Positions 25,801 through 27,788 of a stretch of 27,788 nt of DNA are shown here, piece after piece. Below the pieces are notes generated by a model. It had not been told where the DNA came from. It saw only the letters and a list, made by a program, of their open reading frames with translations, and did not search any database. Source of the DNA: JAJRRL01 sp047404195. GTDB taxonomy: Bacteria; Pseudomonadota; Gammaproteobacteria; JAJRRL01. The DNA is taken from the NCBI GenBank assembly GCA_047404195.1, contig JBDOIU010000006.1, positions 1 through 27,788 on the forward strand. Reading direction: 5' to 3'. Every line of letters starts with the position of its first letter. Position 1 is the stretch's first letter. The position numbers were made by a program, and so were the translations under genes.

Positions 25801-27788
25801 GAAATTGTAAAAGCACTGCTTGGTAAAGATGGTGTTGATGTGAATAAGGTTGATAGTTCAGGTCGCTCACCACTATGGATTGCTTCTAGGCAAGGTGACA
25901 TAGACATTGTAGAAGTATTGCTGGATAAAGATGGTGTTGATGTGAATCAGCATGATGATTCAGGACATTCACCACTATGGGTTGCTTGTGAGAAAGGTTA
26001 CACAGACATTGTAAAAGCACTGCTGTGTCAGGATGGTATTGACCTTTACTTAGATGACATTGTCACAGATGGTCATGGCGCTAGATTGCTGCGTATTGCT
26101 TGTAAGGAAGGTTACATAGACATTGTAAAGGCACTGCTAGATAAAGATGGTGTTGATGTGAATAAGGTTGATAGTTCAGGTCGCTCACCACTATGGACTG
26201 CGTGTGAGAAAGGTCACATAGATATTGTAAAGGCACTGCTAGATAAAGATGGTGTTGATGTGAACAAAGTTAATTGTTACGGTCGTTCACCGCTATATAT
26301 TGCTTGTGAGAATCGTTACACAGACATTGTGAAAGCACTGCTAGATAAAGATGGTGTTGATGTGAATCAGCGTGATGATTCAGGACATTCACTACTATGG
26401 ACTGCGTGTAAGAAAGGTCACATAGATATTGTAAAGGCACTGCTAGATAAAGACGGTGTTGATGTAAATAAGGTATGCTGTTCTGATTCACCACTATCTA
26501 TTGCGTGTGAGCGTGGTCACATCGACATTGTGAAAGCACTGCTAGATAAAGATAGTGTTGATGTGAATAAGGTTTATCGTTCAGGTCGAACACCACTATT
26601 GATTGCTTGTAAGAATGGTCACGCAGACATTGTAAAAGCACTGCTGGGTAAAGATACTGTTGAAGTGAATAAAGTTAATAAGTGGGGTGGTTTCCCACTA
26701 TTGATTGCTTGTAAGAATGGTCACGCAGACATTGTAAAAGCACTGCTGGGTAAAGATACTGTTGAAGTGAATAAAGTTAATAGGTGGGGTGATTTCCCAC
26801 TATCGATTGCGTGTGAGTGTGGTCACATCGACATTGTAAAAGCACTGCTTGATGAAGATAGTATTGATGTCAATGATATCAATAAAACTGATCTTTATCA
26901 TGATTCACCGCTATGCATTGCATGTAAGAAAGGTCACATAGATATTGTAAAAGCATTGCTTGGTAAAGATGGTGTTGATGTAAATAAGGTTAATCGTTGC
27001 GGTCGTTCACCACTATTGATTGCTTGTAAGGAAGGTGGCATAGACATTGTAGAAGCATTGCTGAATAAGGGTGGTGTTGATGTGAACAAGCCTTCTGCGT
27101 ATGATTGTTCACCACTATGGACTGCGTGTTCTGAAGGACACATAGACGTTGTAAGAGCACTGCTTGATAAAGATGGTCTTGATGCAAATAAGGTTGATAA
27201 TAGGGGTCGTTCACCACTATGGATTGCTTCATGGCAAGGTGACATAGACATTGTAGAAGTATTGCTGAATAAAGATGGTGTTGATGTGAACAAGCCTGAT
27301 AATTATGATTGTTCACCACTATGGGTTGCTTGTGAGGAAGGTTACACAGACATTGTAGAAGCATTGTTGAATAAAGATGGTGTTGATGTAGATAAGGGTA
27401 GTGCAGGTTGTTCACCACTATGGATTGCTTGTAAGAAGGGTCATATAGAGATTGTAAAGGCACTATTAGTTGAAGATGGAGTTGATGTGAGTAGGTATGA
27501 TGATTGTGATCGTTCACCACTATGGATTGCTTGTAAGAAGGGTCACATAGAGATTGTAAAGGCACTGTTAGTTGAAGATGGTGTTGATGTGAATAGGTAT
27601 GATGATTGTGATCGTTCACCACTATGGATTGCTTGTAAGAAGGGTCACATAGAGATTGTAAAGGCACTGCTTGATAAAGATGGTGTTGATGTGAATCAGC
27701 GTGATGATTCAGGACATTCACCACTATGGATTGCGTGTAAGAAAGGTCACATAGATATTGTAAAAGTACTGCTGTGTCAGGGTAGCAT
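22801..27788 (+). CDS. Giant ankyrin-repeat protein, 3' end beyond the window
   Basis: Open from ATG 22801 through the last base: 1,662 codons with no stop. Layout: five HQE tripeptides at residues 2-16; a ~750-residue helical region with no recognised domain, interrupted by three EAAAGGD units (about 384-404); then from about residue 770 at least 26 ankyrin repeats of mostly 34 residues, of the type SPLWIACKKGHIDIVKALLDKDGVDVN. The DVN/LL and PLxxA positions mark them as ankyrins. The ribosome-binding site is weak (GCGAG). An upstream ATG at 22788 is in another frame and closes quickly. Ankyrin proteins of this size in host-associated gammaproteobacteria are often secreted effectors; no secretion signal is visible here. 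Confidence 0.93.
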   Translation, partial: MHQEHQEHQEHQEHQEHQSFSQESLPKRAVRALLRSLPMGKSPYESFKGSEDIYLLKAWSQCEQNPVRDADQLLLQRYEQSRIDGAVDASLLQEKIESLIVPYNQEAYSDDFDSSYYCFLLSQLIELFVEKGGAFERQLYRNLHPGTKADFIESAWGKFCRMCLPDQQAQLGVLGKIIALKQYSRETKLPLPEAILGEMVSEVSRMVDACGAGALERLNILYQRLMQPIDVGVFRVLVQERFVGFLEKVYTNSHLYSRGMHTHDLNTLKLIHQNCASRDDAVVNILEGVHFVDTKFSALPHSSSQLYQLHQQGWKQFMIAAQSNEFWCSVSNDAAGRFLLPVYDHLEKNMHSFNLLPGFLPDVALLHDFITKLCEMHEDICSNEAAAGGDEAAAGGDEAAAGGDEAITDDKLIKLLQSHVYDEVAASTLGLPPNVKEGSNPIYLRSAWKLALTEIVRQVCRDSVNTFKQRSMGKTYYLQAVKVPVIAEQYLNYYAEGDDQAVFYSTLREQIEKIRADKIAAIASEQSSLQVQASQGAILQADSFQRVNALLTDLDASKVEELASLQACLMSLHGSESATDAVDEMFIAENLKLLRHATPFIENYVTQLTVFSRKYLKDNEKLIRENVRAILSYAVLNDGMDLLSLDGDGSDAMKGYLDGSTYARFVCMCYAKECHDVIALFPGDHLSSKITVDGRSLYDFLLQNMQTFFIKHDQHISDGLRSYLSKLFHASFISFEGRDPLIYGFLQSIEESKREHALDSILDLFSSAGVDVNKAYEHGYTPLGIACEKGHIVVVKALLGKDGVDVNKPNEYGCSPLWIACMKGHIDIVTALLGKDGVDVNQPHILGCSPLWVACKKGHIDIVTALLGKDGVDVNQPNDSGYSPLWIACMCCRREIVKALLCQGGIDIVSDDAVLSNYGARLLRFACENGDINTVKALLGKDTVEVNKVNRWGDFPLSIACERGHIDIVKALLDKDGVDVNKINRCGRSPLDIACGKGHMEIVKALLGKDGVDVNKVDSSGRSPLWIASRQGDIDIVEVLLDKDGVDVNQHDDSGHSPLWVACEKGYTDIVKALLCQDGIDLYLDDIVTDGHGARLLRIACKEGYIDIVKALLDKDGVDVNKVDSSGRSPLWTACEKGHIDIVKALLDKDGVDVNKVNCYGRSPLYIACENRYTDIVKALLDKDGVDVNQRDDSGHSLLWTACKKGHIDIVKALLDKDGVDVNKVCCSDSPLSIACERGHIDIVKALLDKDSVDVNKVYRSGRTPLLIACKNGHADIVKALLGKDTVEVNKVNKWGGFPLLIACKNGHADIVKALLGKDTVEVNKVNRWGDFPLSIACECGHIDIVKALLDEDSIDVNDINKTDLYHDSPLCIACKKGHIDIVKALLGKDGVDVNKVNRCGRSPLLIACKEGGIDIVEALLNKGGVDVNKPSAYDCSPLWTACSEGHIDVVRALLDKDGLDANKVDNRGRSPLWIASWQGDIDIVEVLLNKDGVDVNKPDNYDCSPLWVACEEGYTDIVEALLNKDGVDVDKGSAGCSPLWIACKKGHIEIVKALLVEDGVDVSRYDDCDRSPLWIACKKGHIEIVKALLVEDGVDVNRYDDCDRSPLWIACKKGHIEIVKALLDKDGVDVNQRDDSGHSPLWIACKKGHIDIVKVLLCQGS
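22804..22854 (+). repeat. 9-bp tandem repeat at the start of the ankyrin gene
   Basis: Five perfect CATCAAGAG units (22804-22848) directly follow the ATG, then a sixth partial CATCAA. They encode HQE repeats. Copy-number change keeps the frame. Confidence 0.95.
23950..24012 (+). repeat. 21-bp tandem repeat, three perfect units
   Basis: Three identical units starting GAGGCTGCTGCTGGTGGTG at 23950, 23971 and 23992 encode EAAAGGD repeats, a probable flexible linker in the ankyrin protein. Confidence 0.95.
25130..27788 (+). repeat. ~102-bp ankyrin-coding repeat array, at least 26 units
   Basis: Most units are 102 bp (34 codons). Two longer 38-codon units carry CQ(G/D)GID plus an insertion (units 4 and 9), one near 26820-26910 carries a 3-codon insertion, and two units near 26470 and 27390 are one codon short. 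Adjacent units near 26600/26702 and 27421/27523/27625 are almost identical, showing recent tandem duplication. The array continues past the window. Confidence 0.9.

Noticed and set aside
26270..27724. Long minus-strand open frames over the ankyrin array
   Set aside because: They are periodic mirror images of the ankyrin codons, with no ribosome-binding site and no recognised fold.
25130..27788. Regularly spaced repeats that might be a CRISPR array
   Set aside because: Units are ~102 bp, contiguous, in one reading frame and encode ankyrin repeats; there are no unique spacers.

Overview
The window comes from a gammaproteobacterium. Support: a LolB/SPOR/DUF945 envelope set, an RF2 gene with the classical +1 frameshift site, a tRNA-Lys(UUU), and a type IVb pilus cluster of the IncI1 R64 'thin pilus' kind. 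Two very large, repeat-rich proteins (an ankyrin-repeat protein and an Ala/Lys/Glu-repeat protein with an IQ-like motif) suggest life in or with a eukaryotic host, as in Legionella/Coxiella-type lineages. I cannot name a genus from sequence alone. There is no gene-free stretch longer than 300 bases.

Layout. (1) 1-148 is the right end of an IS3-family element, followed by a short orphan ORF. (2) 495-9664, all on the minus strand, is a pilus operon: ATPase (PilQ-like), platform protein (PilR-like), three prepilin-like proteins, a membrane protein with a TPRQ repeat, a TcpQ/PilL-like protein, a secretin lipoprotein (PilN), PilO and PilP. The order differs from R64 (L-N-O-P-Q-R-S-T-U-V): here the Q-R-S block precedes L-N-O-P, and no prepilin peptidase or lytic transglycosylase is present. 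(3) 9949-13788 holds housekeeping and envelope genes: lolB, a MidA-type methyltransferase, a SPOR-domain protein and a DUF945 protein. (4) 14007-16717 on the plus strand encodes an acidic-tailed unknown protein, an OmpR-type response regulator and an EnvZ-type histidine kinase. Facing it is a minus-strand gene for a ~1,100-residue repeat/IQ protein. (5) 20305-22531 holds tRNA-Lys, a dienelactone-hydrolase-family protein, a DUF1289 protein and prfB. (6) 22801 to the window end is an open reading frame of more than 1,660 codons, ending in at least 26 ankyrin repeats and running off the window.

The most striking feature is a run of three adjacent genes (response regulator, histidine kinase, large repeat protein), each thrown out of frame by exactly one extra base in a homopolymer (A7, G12, A7). 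Removing one base from each tract restores a full-length protein with the expected start, overlap or C-terminal motifs. This could be contingency-locus (phase-variable) control of a sensor and a candidate effector, rescue by polymerase slippage, decay, or sequencing error. Reads across the tracts would decide. A tandem 10-bp pair of GTTACA-containing half-sites upstream of the regulatory genes looks like an OmpR-family binding site.
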